Shown here piece after piece: positions 21,750 through 33,070 of a DNA stretch of 64,000 bases (its first letter is position 1; every line of letters begins with the position of its first letter). Where the stretch lies: the NCBI GenBank assembly GCA_029876055.1, contig CM056877.1, forward strand, positions 2,418,001 to 2,482,000, read 5' to 3'. The position numbers were made by a program, and so were the translations under genes. The DNA is from Madurella fahalii. Its lineage: Eukaryota; Ascomycota; Sordariomycetes; Sordariales. The notes under the pieces were generated by a model. The model was not told the DNA's origin. It searched no databases and saw only the letters and a list, made by a program, of their open reading frames with translations.

Positions 21750-23950
21750 ATGGCCAACCCGGGGCACCACGATGACTACGCCGACCTGGCGTCTTTTGAC
21801 GACGAGTCCTCGGTCATATCCGTGAGCGATAATCCAATCCCAGAAAGCATGCGAGAATGCGGCAGAGCGACTAACCGCAGCCCCAACAATGGCAGACTCG
21901 GGGCCTCGAGGCATTCGGCCGCAAAGTGACCACCACCGCAAGCCACCTGATGGGCCCCCGCTCCTCGGATCCGGGCGCAAATCCCCACTACCACAGCGCC
22001 ATGAGCGAGGTATCGAAGCAGCTGCGAAAGCCGGCCCTGCAGCGGAGCATGCTCTCAATGGCACGCACGACGCCGACGGATTTGGTGCGTTCGCGCCTGT
22101 CGACCAAGGAGATACAGTCGCGTGCCCTGGCGTACGTGCCCGACGAGCTGCTGCAAAACATACCCGAGGACGATAACTCGTACTCGCTCTTCCAGGGCTT
22201 CCAGGCGAGCTTTCCAGATTTTACCGACGAGGGCAAGACGCACCGGCGGCGCGTCTCGCGTGGGAGGAAGCTGCTCGATGAACCCCTGGCGACGCCCGAT
22301 GGGAGCCCCGAGTCGGTGCAGAAGCTCAAGAAGGATAAGGCGGCCATGATGCACCAGCTCGAGATGCTGGGTATCCGCAAGAATATGGCGAGCAGCGAGA
22401 TCCGCGAGATTGACGCAAAGATGGCGAACCTGGCGGGGATGCGCCAGATCATTCTGGACAGGCTGGCAAACCTGGAAAAGGACGAGGCGCTGCTTGAGCA
22501 TGACAGTGAGCCTGGCCCGTTTTCGGGATATTCTGCCACGCCGGTAGTGCTAACCAGTCACCAGTTGTCGAGGTCGAAGGCAGGTTAGAAGAGGCGCAGG
22601 AGCTGGCGGCCGAGGCGGAATCAATATCCTTACGAACACCGACCAAGTCGGACGAGGACCTAGCATCAGAAAGGGGCGACGCACCGGGCTTCATGTCGCA
22701 GTCCATCTACGAGAAGCTGCCCTCGGCAACCAGCACGCCTTCCAAGAGGAAACCCCGAAGCATCCGGCGCAAGTCCATGCCGATTCTGCACGAGCACTTC
22801 AAACCCGGCACCATGATCCGCTCGATGCGCGCGCATCAGGATAACATCACCGCGCTCGACTTCGACACTCCCTTCGGCCTGATGGTCTCGGCAGCAATGG
22901 ACGACTCGGTCCGGGTGTGGGATCTGAACGCGGGGCGCTGCATCGGGATGCTGGAAGGTCACACCGCCTCGGTGCGGACGCTCCAAGTCCAAGACAACTT
23001 CGTGGCCACGGGGTCCATGGACGCCACGATCCGGTTGTGGGACCTTAGCAAGGCGCACTACGACCCCCAAGGCAGCTCCTTTGGCATGGACGACGAGGAC
23101 GAGGACGGGATCGCCTTCGAGAGTCCCGACGACTCGCCCGTGGATCCGCCCGCCGGCAGCATGGCCGACTGCCCACTCTTCACCCTGCAAGCGCACCTCG
23201 ACGAGGTCACGGCGCTGCACTTCAGGGGCGACGTGCTCGTCTCGGGCTCGGCCGACAAGACGCTGCGGCAGTGGGACCTGGAGAAGGGCCGGTGCGTGCA
23301 GACGCTGGACGTGATGTGGGCGGCGGCGCAGGCGTCGGCTCTGTCTTCGGCCGCCGCCAGCGGTGGCGGCGGCGACATGGGCGGCACCTGGCGGCAGACC
23401 AGCCGGACGCCCGCCGCGTCGGCCGACTTTGTCGGCGCGCTGCAGGTGTTCGAGTCGGCGCTGGCGTGTGGCACGGCGGACGGCATGGTAAGGCTGTGGG
23501 ATCTGCGCAGCGGCCAGGTGCACCGCAGCCTGGTCGGCCACACGGGGCCGGTGACGTGCCTGCAGTTTGACGATGTGCATTTGGTGACGGGCAGTTTGGA
23601 TAGGAGCATACGGGTAGGCAAATTCCCTCCCTCTTTCTTGATGGAGGAACCCGTAGCACTGACTTGAAATGCAGATATGGGACCTGCGGACCGGGTCTAT
23701 TTACGACGCATACGCTTATGATAACCCGATTACGAGCATGATGTTTGACACGCGGCGGATCGTCTGCGCCGCCGGCGAGGACGTGGTCAAGGTGTATGAT
23801 AAGGTGGAGGGCCGCCACTGGGACTGTGGTGCCGGCATTGCCGAGGCCGAGGGAGCCGCAGCGCCTGCTATTGTGGAGCGCGTGCGCCTCCGGGACGGGT
23901 ACATGGTCGAGGGCCGGCGAGATGGCATTGTCGGTGTCTGGACGTGTTAA
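21750..23950 (+). CDS. MDV1: Mitochondrial division WD40 adaptor MDV1
   Basis: Adaptor linking the Fis1 receptor to the dynamin Dnm1 on the mitochondrial outer membrane during fission. Exons 21750-21821, 21881-22505, 22565-23613 and 23675-23950 give 673 residues. The N-terminal region (WQTRGLEAFGRKVTTTASHL onward) is the Fis1-binding part. A coiled coil at ~169-250 (KLKKDKAAMMHQLEMLGIRK, ILDRLANLEKDEALLE, VEVEGRLEEAQELAAE) matches the dimerising middle domain. WD40 repeats follow from ~316 with RVWDLNAGRC, IRLWDLSK, LRQWDLEKGRC, VRLWDLRSGQV and IWDLRTG, ending in GVWTC. One blade loop holds an acidic insert (MDDEDEDGIAFESPDDSP). The start is taken from the first short exon, which splices cleanly; T19 lies 14 bp before it. 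Confidence 0.93.
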
Positions 23951-25974
23951 TCCAGGCAACGGTGTGTAGGTATACATGTACGTGTCTGTGTATCAGTAGG
24001 TATGATACTGATGATTGGGAAAAAGGGCGGGGAGGGTGGGATATAGAGTTGTGAAAATACATGGAGAACCAGAATTACACCAAAACTGTTGATTAGACCC
24101 CTTGCGCGTCTCGGTATTAGCCACCGCCAGATACAGGAGGTTTCAGCGATGATTGATCGATCCAATCTCTTCGGCCGCAAGCCAGTTGTTGCCCGCAGGC
24201 CAATAAGAGGAGGGGACAGTCCAGAAAGGGCAAGTCGGTTAAATTCGGGGCGGCCACAGCCAAGGCGCCCCTTTTTCCTCAACGGCCCCCGGTTGCCTTT
24301 CGGCCTGGCAAATAACACGGATGGGAGGAGGTTGGTTCGAAAGGTCAATTCTGATCTGATTGGCACTTACATGCTGAACGCCTGGACAGTCTCAGCAGAA
24401 TTTGTGAGCGCGGGTTAGCCAATAGCGGAAGTGATTCTGGGTAAACGAGCGCTGTTCTGTCGCCGACAGAGCAAGCCGAATGCGAGCGAATGAGACCGTG
24501 GAGGTCTGCCACGGGTCGGTTTGTTTGGGATAGCTTTATTGTATTAGCTAGTTGAGTTATGAATGATTATGGAATAAGAAAGGAATCAACGGTGTAATGT
24601 GTATTGTCAGCTGTGATGCTGCAGACCTTTAGTGGGGGATCTTCGGGTGCTCTCTCGGCGCCTCAACCAATTCTAGCGATCTTCGTCTCGATCCCGGCCA
24701 TTTATCATATGTTCTTGCTTCTATTTGTCAGATATGGTACTTTTTCCTGCTCATCGGCCTCTCTCGTATTGTGTCTCATATTGCTCTCGTTGCTCCCACT
24801 TAACTCTGATCCTCGATCGCTTATCTCCGTTGTGTACCTTTGAGACCGTTAAACGATCCTTCAGCTGGGTTGCCCTCACCGTTAGCATTAGGTGCTATGG
24901 AAGCATGGGTCATCGTGAAGCAGGTGAGAGAGGGCTGGAATTTTCAGTGTGGTGCCGCGGGACTACAGTCGCCTACCTCCATCCCAGTACCCGCAGTCCT
25001 CTGCACAAGACGAGACGTCACAGGGTGGGCTGGCTCGGATTCGCTTCCTTCTGTTTATGAGGGCAAGGAGGGGCTTCGAGTACTTCTCAGACGTATGCTA
25101 CTACGAAGCTAGAGACATAGATAGCCTCTACACCCCTTCCTGGACTTTGAGAGCGACCGTCTCTCCCTCTACCATCATTGGGAATTTGGGTTATCTGAGC
25201 TGGCAACGGACCACCGCTCATCACGGGATCTTGTTGAATGAGAGATTCTTGAATCCAATATGAGTCAAGAAGCGACAATAGGTTTTAGGTTATCCCTTCG
25301 GCGTTGGCCCCCCACACCAATAGCCTTTAGCCCGCTATAGGTTGCTCTCACCAAACCCCTCCGTCGAAACAAAGCCTGCTCTGCCTTGGGAGCCTGGGAT
25401 CTGGAACTGCGTAGTGAGCTCACGTCGACATTCTGCCTACAGCTTGAAAAACCCGACGTTGCGGCGTGGCTGACCGACTTTCAGGAAAGTTCTACTGGGA
25501 GAGTGTACCTAGGATGACACATAGAACCCCCCAAATTCTCCATAATATGTTGCGCAATTAGCAGGTTAAGACTAACCGATGGGAAGGCAAATTTATTGAC
25601 CATTACCGTATCGGGGGTAGAATCTTGCCTCGCGTTCAAGACTAATTATTATCTTGCTTTGTTGTAGACGTCGTTGTTTTTTGTGGAGAATGGGATCTGG
25701 ATTGGGTACCTTAGGTAGGCCTGATGACCGCACTCTCTGTCGTTCCTTCCGTAAACGCCTAAAATCCCAAGCAACCTGCCGCTCGACGGGCATCCCGAGC
25801 CATGTCTGCGACATCGAGGCTCTGGAAACATCTCAGGGCCATACCCCTTGCGACGCCTGCGGTTAGGTCCCTGAAACTCTTCTATTTGCACCTAAGAGCC
25901 AAGCAGGGTATCCTAGAGCCTCGCCCCTGTATACTTCCTATTCCACCGTAGGCCCCCATGCAAAACGACTGAGA
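23951..25974. other. Gene-free 2-kb stretch
   Basis: 3' UTR of MDV1 followed by sequence without a supportable gene. One T-rich hydrophobic frame (about 24616-24843) and several overlapping frames near 24.7-25.3 kb have no good start, splice sites or motif. I see no repeat or RNA gene. Confidence 0.5.
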
Positions 25975-27372
25975 ATGCCGGTGGACGAGGCTTCCGAGAT
26001 CCAAGATTTATTTGCGATTACCACAAGGGAAAAGCCTGTACGGACCTATTCGCACAAGGGGAGGAACAACCGACCCGGGTTACTTCCGTCTCTCAAACCA
26101 ACAATCAATCGACCTCCTTTGGACCCAGACGCGGAATCTAACAGATTCTGTGCTAGCTTTGGGAAAACCCGTGAAGAGATAGACCGGTGGAGGGCACTGA
26201 CGGAATTACCGGTGACTCTTCAAGGTGACCAAGGAGATGCTAGCCGGGATGACAATAATGGGACAAATATCCGCAGTGAGAGGAGAACAGAGGCAGAAAG
26301 CAGTTTTTCGGTCGTGAGCATCGAAGAGAGTGTGTTCCCAAGCGCTCCGCTGCCAATCTTTCAGGACCTAGTTGATTAACACGCATACTCTGCAGTCACT
26401 TCTCCAGTGTCGCCATTTGGTAGCCCACAAGCGTCGTCTTTCGCAGAGGAATCCGCAGACTCGGAAATGAATACTGTAGACGATAACGACGAATACATCA
26501 ACACCCCGAATGCAGCCTCACAATACGACGCAAGAAAAGAGCGGCGGATGGTCAGACAGGGGACGAGCCTCAGAAGGCGCCCGTTTCTGATATTTGACAA
26601 AATCCAACCCAAAGGCTACAAAATCGTAAAGAAAGCCGCTATCAAGGTACCGCCTCCGTCTCAGTACCGACCAGGCGACGGCTTCTCAGGCCGTGAAGCC
26701 AAACCTATCGGCGTTAATCTCCTCACCAGGAACCGCAAGCAGTTTGTTGCGGGACCTCCAATAGGAGTCCTAGACTTGACACAGTCGGCGCCACATGTAA
26801 ACCAGAAGCGAAGCTTCCAGGGGAGAGACCGGGACGACAACTCCTTTGCACCCGTTCCCAAGACGAAGAAGTCTCGCCATTCGAAGTCGAAGCCTACCGA
26901 TGAAGACATTAGACCTCCATCGCATCCGGCACCACCGGCAGCCCGGCGCACCCAGATGAACAATGTCGTGCTGAGAGAGATTAGTGGTAACACGAGAGCG
27001 AAGTTTGTACCACACAAGATGGATGAGCTGCGCGTCAAGAAATCGCATTCCGGAACCGACGCTCAGACGAAGGGGATCCTTCCCAGGAAGAACCTCTCAC
27101 AAGACACTTTCGTTAACAATACTCACGCCGGACCCCATGGCACAGACACTGTCGACAAGAGCGGTTGCATACGAGAAACCTCAACCCAACATGCTTTGAG
27201 CACCGCTGAGCACCGGGATACGCCAGAGGAAGGGCATGACAGTTGGCCTACCCACATCTCGGATACTCCGCCGCGTCAACTCAGAGCAAAGTCTGTACCC
27301 CTTGAGTCGCCCGGTCGGCAATATCCGTCTCAACCGTCGGAAAGGGTCTTCCGAAGATTCAGCACGCAGTAA
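25975..27372 (+). CDS. Unrecognised basic, disordered protein
   Basis: Two open stretches join through a 66-nt intron (26330-26395: donor GTGTGT, branch GATTAAC, acceptor TGCAG) into 443 residues: SIEE-ITSPVSPFGSPQASS. I do not recognise it. It is rich in Ser, Pro, Arg and Lys and mostly predicted disordered. Short conserved-looking islands are VRTYSHKGRNNRPGLLPS, FCASFGKTREEIDRWRALTE, RRRPFLIFDKIQPKGYKIVK and NNVVLREISGNTRAKFVPHK. Basic clusters (KTKKSRHSKSKP) suggest nuclear location. The C-terminus is ERVFRRFSTQ. There is no signal peptide, membrane segment or enzyme motif. The TYS..GR start is loosely like the opening of some fungal chromatin proteins, which is too weak to assign. The two parts could be separate genes, but phase and splice signals favour one. 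Confidence 0.6.
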
Positions 27373-27729
27373 CTGATGTAGTAGCATTCGTTCCAATTTG
27401 GCGCGGGGGCTGACTGCCGGGTCCATTTTGTAGTGGCATGGGGAGAAAATAGACACACATGGGATGTGACCTTCAAATAGCGGATCGTGAACTGTCATCC
27501 GCGGACCTCTTGCTCATACATGCCCTTCCATTTTCACGCACTCTTAGCTTTCTATCCGCGGTTAGTAAACCAGATGATTAGAGGCTTGCACTGGCACAGA
27601 ACAAATTCCCAAGTTTCTCCCGGCAACTCTAAAGGGAACAAGACGAACATGAGCATAGGATTCCCGTCCCCAACGCCAAATTACGCAAACTCTTTTGCCA
27701 CCAGCACAAGTAAATACACTCAAGGGCGC
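27373..27729. other. Convergent 3' region before BUB3
   Basis: 3' ends of the preceding gene and BUB3. Nothing else seen. Confidence 0.5.
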
Positions 27730-29020
27730 TCACTTGGCGCCCTTCCCCTTGGCTTCCGTCTCCCCCAACTCCCTTATAAAGACCTTCGTCCTGCCGGCGC
27801 CGCTATAATCCTCCATGCCCGTCTCGAAACCGGGGCAGACGCCGATGGCGAGGTACTTGCCGTCGCCGGAGAAGGCCAGGGCGGCGACGCTCTCGGGGAA
27901 CTTCTGGTACTGCCGCATCCGGCGCTTGGCCTCGGCGTCCCACAGCGCCACGGTGCCGTCGCCGCCGCCGCTCGCAAAGGTGCCGTACACGGGGTGGAAG
28001 GCGAGCGCGTTGACCGGGTACACGACGTCGCCGCCGCCCTCCTCCTCGGGCGCCGCCTGCCGGTGGCACTTGAAGGCGTACTTGCGCGCCTGCGACTCGG
28101 CCGTGTCTTCGAACCACTCGACCGCCACGCGCCCCTCGATCGACGACGTCGCGTACCCGGCGTCGTTGGGCATGCAGGCCACCGACCGGGTGAGGAATTT
28201 GAGGGAGGATTCGCGTTGTTGCCAGGGTTGAATCTGGGGTTGTTGTTGTGATTGCTGTTGCTGTTGTTGTTGTTGTTGTTGTTGCTGGGAGAGCGTTGAG
28301 GAGAGTGACGGGAGGTCGTAGATGTGGACGAGGCGCGCGGTCATGGCGACGACCACTTTGGAGGGGCTCGCGGCTAGGGCGTGCGGTTTGCCGGGCAGGG
28401 GGATGGTGAGGGGCTCAAGGGAGGGGTTGGTGGGGTTGTGAATGTGCAAGGTGCTGTCCCAGGATGCGGAGACGAGGATCGCTGGGTTGGAATTGTTAGT
28501 TGTGCGAACTGAGTAGACGGGTGGATGGCTGGGTGGATGGCTGGGTACGCTTACAGTGTTCGGCGCTGTAGACGACGCAACGGACGGGCTCCGAGTGCTT
28601 GCTCAGGACGGTTTGTTCCCCGGTTGTGAGGTCAATTCTGTTGTTATGCAATCAGCAAGGCTACTTCCACAGCTTTCGCGCATGCAGAGCTGGCGGACAA
28701 CGAACCTCTTGACTTGGCGATCCATCCCTGCCGTGAAGGCCTCGTTCTGGTTCGCGCCGAAGCAGACATCGAGTACGGGCGCGCGGTGCTCAAAGGTCTT
28801 GAGTAGGGTCGCCTCCTCGGTGCCGTTCATAATCTCGTAGAGGTAAACGTTCTTGTCCCACGACGAAACCAGCAGCCGGCTCGGCGCGTCGGGTGCGAAG
28901 ACGAGGGCCGAGACGGCGTCGTTGGGGGGTTGCGCCACCTCGAATTGTGTTGCTGGATAGTTCGGTTAGTACCAGTAGGCTTACTAACTGTTAAGTGGAA
29001 ACATGTGTACCTGGCGCCAT
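27730..29020 (-). CDS. BUB3: Spindle checkpoint protein BUB3 with polyglutamine insert
   Basis: Seven-bladed WD40 protein that recruits Bub1 and Mad3/BubR1 to phosphorylated kinetochore MELT repeats. Exons 29011-29020 (10 nt), 28706-28952, 28555-28637 and 27730-28481 give 363 residues. The family path is clear: PPNDAVSALVFAPDAPSRLL then VSSWDKNVYLY, HRAPVLDVCFG, TAGMDRQVKRIDL, CVVYSAEH-SILVSASWDSTL, NDAGYATSSIEGRVAVEWF, FKCHR, and VNALAFHPVYGTFASGGGDG then TVALWDAE. SIEGRVAVEWF is the Bub3 signature. Unusually, the loop after VHIYDLPSLSSTLS holds a run of 12 Gln, then more Gln-rich sequence (~178-195), encoded by CAA/CAG repeats. All exon phases fit. Confidence 0.93.
28239..28286. repeat. CAA/CAG (polyQ) repeat inside BUB3
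   Basis: TTG/CTG units on the + strand encode Gln in BUB3 on the minus strand, with one Ser interruption. Probably length-variable. Confidence 0.9.
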
Positions 29021-29414
29021 GATCGTAGCGATTGTGTTGTGGAAGGGAAAGTAGAAGACGATTCAACGGCAGGGTGAGGGGAGCTTCAGCGGCCTTCCGA
29101 GACAGCTGGGCAGCGCAGGGAGAGGTAAACAAGAGTTCATTCTGCCATGGCTTACCGCCAAATTTTCAGCTTGGGGGTCAACCCCACCCTGGAGCTGCCT
29201 GCTGTCCCTGTGGGGCTTTGTCCCTGCTGCTTTGTCCCTGCTGGTTAACTTGGCGGGGCAATTCTCCAGGGCTGATAGACCATGATTGCAAAGGTTCTGG
29301 AACACCTTCGAAAGAACTTCTAACGTGTTCTCGGTTCTCGGCATTCTAGTGATACGATACAGACTCCCCATTCAAACAGAGAGTAGTCGCAATAACGCAT
29401 GATAGTCAATCAAA
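29021..29414. other. Divergent promoter BUB3/GPN2
   Basis: 394 bp between the start codons of BUB3 (-) and GPN2 (+). No feature beyond promoter sequence seen. Confidence 0.5.
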
Positions 29415-30584
29415 ATGCCGTTCGGACAGCTCATCCTCGGCAGCCCTGGCGCAGGGAAGAGCACCTATTGCGATGGCAGTGAGTTCGGCTTCCTGGTCCT
29501 GCTCTTAGTATGCTGTCTCGATGAGTAAAAGCTGACTGTCTCTTTTAAGTGCACCAGTTCATGGGCGCCATCGGGCGACAATGCTCGGTGGTCAATCTGG
29601 ACCCTGCAAATGACCGCACCAATTACTCTTGCGCCCTCGACATTCGCAATCTTGTCACGCTAGAGGAAATCATGTCAGACGACCGCCTAGGCCCGAATGG
29701 AGGCATCTTATACGCGCTTGAGGAGCTGGAGCACAACATGGAGTGGCTGGAGAATGGATTAAAGGAGCTGGGCGAGGACTATATCTTATTTGACTGTCCC
29801 GGACAGGTAGAGCTGTACACTCACCACACGTCCCTGCGCAACATCTTCTATCGGTTGCAGAAACTGGGATACAGGGTATGTGATTTGCCCCGCCCTCTGC
29901 TGCAATGTGTCGATGCTGACTAGCATTCAGCTGGTGGCGGTTCACCTATCTGACTGCTTCTGCCTTACGCAGCCGTCCCTTTACATCTCCAACCTGCTCC
30001 TCGCTCTGCGCGCCATGCTGCAGATGGATCTCCCACACATCAACGTCCTGACCAAGATCGACAAGATCTCCTCGTACGACCCGCTCCCATTCAACCTCGA
30101 CTTTTACACCGAGGTGCAAGACCTCTCGTACCTCATGCCGTCCCTCGCGGCCGAGTCGCCGGCGCTTCGGAGCGAAAAGTTTGCGCGGCTCAACCAGGCC
30201 ATAGCTGACCTAATTGAGCGATTCGGGCTAGTCAGTTTTGAGGTGCTGGCGGTGGAGAACAAAAAGAGCATGATGCACCTCTTGCGCGTGATAGACCGGG
30301 CGGGAGGGTACGTGTTCGGGGGGGCCGAAGGAGCCAATGACACCATATGGCAGGTGGCTATGAGGAACGAGTCGTCGTTGCTGGACGTCCAGGACATCCA
30401 GGACAGGTGGATCGACAATAAAGATGTGTATGACGAGATGGAGAGGAAGGAGGAGGAGGAGCAGGAAAAGATTCGGGAGGCGCAGGCGCAAGCTGCCGCC
30501 GAAGCTGCCGGTGGTGATGCTTTAGATGGCCCGCCACATCCTACACCCGATAGTGGTATCCGGGTAGCGCGCAAGAAGAAGTGA
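29415..30584 (+). CDS. GPN2: GPN-loop GTPase 2
   Basis: GPN-family GTPase needed for assembly and nuclear import of RNA polymerases II and III. Exons 29415-29478, 29550-29875 and 29931-30584 give 347 residues. The P-loop is GSPGAGKST (residues 9-17). The switch region has NLDPANDRTNY, and the defining GPN loop is in RLGPNGGILYALEEL. G3 is DCPGQVELYTHH and G4 is LTKIDK. The C-terminal region keeps ENKKSMMHLLRVIDRAGGYV, then a charged, Ala-rich tail ending ARKKK. Its stop codon lies 14 bp from that of POP5 on the other strand, so the mRNAs must overlap at their 3' ends. Confidence 0.95.
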
Positions 30585-30598
30585 GCGGCGTTAAATCA

Positions 30599-31230
30599 TC
30601 ATCCGTCATTTGAGTCTTTGCCATCACCCGGCTCCGGCTCCGACTCGGACTCGGCATGGGTCCCCAGCATCGATATGCTGCGGGACGGGCCGTCGCTCCG
30701 CAGGAGCGCACCCAGGGCACCCGACGAGCCCTTGCCGGCCATCTCGTCCTTTGCTGCGAGGACGAGGAGCTTGGCGCGCCGCACCGCTTCTTCCTCAACC
30801 TTGCGGACGGTGCCGCTAACACGCACCACTCGGAAGATGCACGGTCGCCCTTTCTTGATGGGGACACGGTTCATGAACGAGAGGGCTGCCCAGACAAGGC
30901 GATAATGAGCCCGCGATACCCGCAGGATGAAAGTCGACGTTGCCGTCGAGAGGTATTTGACTACGACGGCGCCTTAGTGTCTAGCGTGTAATGACAAAAT
31001 TTTCAGTTTGCTTTACCTTGAAGGCTGCGGTCCACGGCGCCAGAGCCGCAGTCACCAAAGAGGGACGCCACCTCACTGCGGATGCCCTTGAGCAGGAGCT
31101 GTGGTCTCAGCTCGTCGCTCGTCGGCTGGTTGTATAGCAGCAGGTCGGGCACGGAGCCCTTTGATTCACCTGCTGGGATATCGCTGTAGACGATGTTGAC
31201 GAGGAGATAGCGGTCCTTGAGGCGCACCAT
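30599..31230 (-). CDS. POP5: RNase P/MRP protein subunit POP5
   Basis: Conserved protein of RNase P (tRNA 5' processing) and RNase MRP (rRNA processing). Exons 31017-31230 and 30599-30960 (56-nt intron) give 191 residues. The start MVRLKDRYLLVNIVY is the Pop5/Rpp14 signature. It continues LLYNQPTSDELRPQLLLKGI, GDCGSGAVDRSLQ-VKYLSTA then TSTFILRVSRAHYRLVWAAL, and GRPCIFRVVRVSGTVRKVEE. A C-terminal acidic and Ser-rich extension (ESESEPEPGDGKDSNDG) goes beyond the core. The splice restores frame exactly through the conserved core. Confidence 0.93.
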
Positions 31231-32017
31231 ATTTCACTCGTGGTGGTCCGTCTGCGAAGCAGGCTGTTGTAGCGTTGTAGGAAGTTTAATCAATCCTGCT
31301 GCCCGCCCCACTTCTTTCAACGCTACAAAACACTTGGGACTACGACTAGTCTCGGACGCACAGCCTTTGTTCCTCCGGCTAGTCAAGTGTGGCGGGTGGC
31401 TGTAGTGGCTGCGTGGGAATGGAGTGTGGGTCACCTGGTAGGACCTTCAAAGGAAATCAGTCTTGCTTATGCGGTTTGATTGGTTTATCGAAGTGGGGCA
31501 GGTACAAACGGTACTCCGTGCCCAGCAGGTTTGAGCGCCTGAGACTACACTAAAGGAGAAAAGGAGGCAATAGCTGTTAAGGAGGAAACGTAACATTCAC
31601 CCTGAAATTCGTCTGCCGCCGCCATTCTGCTGTCCTTGCCGTATGACTCGAGCACCTTCGTCGTATCCACCTTCTCTAGAGACAGAAAACCATCCTGCTG
31701 AGCCGCTTCATGATGTGGATAAGCGCCGCCCCCTACTAGGGCGGAGACAACGTCCACGGGTGAAACGCCCATTCTGCTGCTTTAGTGTCGTGTAGCTTTC
31801 CTCGTTGGCGGTGCGGCTGGGAACGGACGCTCTGAGATCGTTCATTCGCCGCGTTGATGATGTGGAAACCCCCCCTTCTCAGCTTCCTTGACTCAAATGG
31901 GTCCATGCCGTTGGATCCATGAGTGGTTGAGGGGACGTCGTACGTATTGCTGCGTATCAATTCAACAGCGCTGTTGACTTACGCGTCGGCATCTTCACAC
32001 TGCCGATCGCATGTCTT
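31231..32017. other. Region between POP5 and the F-box gene
   Basis: Upstream region of POP5 and 3' region of the F-box gene. It contains one weak candidate small gene on the minus strand, listed separately. Otherwise nothing seen. Confidence 0.4.
31490..31772 (-). CDS. Weak candidate small gene
   Basis: An ATG frame from 31772 opens MGVSPVDVVSALVGGGAYPH and continues with LEKVDTTKVLESYGKDSRMA. It could splice at GTGAATG (about 31605) to a short second exon. I do not recognise it. The reading is balanced in composition, but the second exon is short and Cys-rich without known motif, and the end is uncertain. It may be a fragment of a decayed gene. Confidence 0.2.
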
Positions 32018-33070
32018 CTAATCTCTGCTGGTCCGTGACGCTAACCATTTGTCTCTTACCACGCCGGGTGGGTAGCCCCTATCAACCCTCCAATTTCCCA
32101 GGCGTAGTCCGGCAACACCTGTGATGGATCTCCAATGCCAATCAAAGGGAGAGCGACAACTCCCAAGTTGATAATAGGCGACGATTGTGATGATCCAAAC
32201 CGTACTCGCACGCCGATGTCGGCCCAATAACCCCAGCAATGCTCCTTTCGGAGCCCTCTTCTGCTCGATGGTTGTGCAGTGGTCGGTGAGACACAGGACG
32301 CACGATCCGATGACGTCTCGACACTCGGAGAACAGTTCCTCGGCCTCGCAGGGCGATGGTCTGGGCATCTTGAGAGCAGCGATTCCACTGCTCGAATCAA
32401 GATGCTTGCAGATAAAATATGTATATCCCTTGTCGATGGTAGATCGGAGCGCACGGTCAGACATGCCATAACTGTTAATTGTGTGCGTGCAGCAGAGGAG
32501 CAGCTCGTTATCGATGATTCTAGCAGACCAGCTCTGCTTCCAGTGGCAGGCGGCCACGCCATGCACAGAGGCCGCGTTCAGATTACGAAGAGGTAAGCCG
32601 CGAGGCACACCGTAAAAATGGCGGTTCATCACAAGACGTGCGTGATGATAGCCCACTTCATAATGTACCACTCCCAACCAGAAAGATGTGTGGTCATAAC
32701 ACGGGCGTAAGTATCGGTGTTCGCGGTTGAAAATCGTATGTTCGTAGTCCTGGGGACCGCATGACAGAGAAAAGCCGTGCAGCTTGTGACATATCGGGCA
32801 GAAGTAGTACTGGCTGCCAACTTCAGCGTCTTTTTCGAGAAGAAGTAGGAGGGAGTCGCATGCCAGTGGCCCAAGAACCGGTGCCCGTGGGATGAGTAGC
32901 ATATGTAAAGCCTTGCATGTCAACGCAAGAGCGAAAATGCATTCCGGGACCTCGCGGAGCTGTTCTGCTATCAGCAGGAGGATATCTATGGGCAGGTGCA
33001 AAAGGAGCGATGGCGGAGCTGCAGTGTGCCGACGGATGTGCGGAAAGTAGCGCGAACTCGACTGGCCCAT
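32018..33070 (-). CDS. F-box domain protein
   Basis: Single-exon protein of 350 residues. The F-box-like helix pair near the N-terminus (LLLHLPIDILLLIAEQLREV then PECIFALALTCKALHMLL, ~22-60) would bind Skp1 and make this the substrate adaptor of an SCF ubiquitin ligase. Downstream is the Cys/His-bearing block typical of a large lineage-expanded fungal F-box family (YYFCPICHKLH, then HREHRYLRPCYD-like spacing). The tail AYYQLGSCRSPFDWHWRSIT fits that family. N-terminal MGQSSSRY could be a myristoylation site (inferred). The substrate is unknown. The surroundings, unlike most of the window, hold lineage-specific genes. Confidence 0.8.
   Translation of the reverse strand: MGQSSSRYFPHIRRHTAAPPSLLLHLPIDILLLIAEQLREVPECIFALALTCKALHMLLIPRAPVLGPLACDSLLLLLEKDAEVGSQYYFCPICHKLHGFSLSCGPQDYEHTIFNREHRYLRPCYDHTSFWLGVVHYEVGYHHARLVMNRHFYGVPRGLPLRNLNAASVHGVAACHWKQSWSARIIDNELLLCCTHTINSYGMSDRALRSTIDKGYTYFICKHLDSSSGIAALKMPRPSPCEAEELFSECRDVIGSCVLCLTDHCTTIEQKRAPKGALLGLLGRHRRASTVWIITIVAYYQLGSCRSPFDWHWRSITGVAGLRLGNWRVDRGYPPGVVRDKWLASRTSRD

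Noticed and set aside
24604..24843. Hydrophobic small frame with two possible membrane helices
   Set aside because: T-rich DNA gives hydrophobic codons by default; no leader, splice site or family support.
27487..28251. 254-codon + strand frame over the BUB3 3' half
   Set aside because: Antisense to a clear WD40 gene; composition mirrors its codons.
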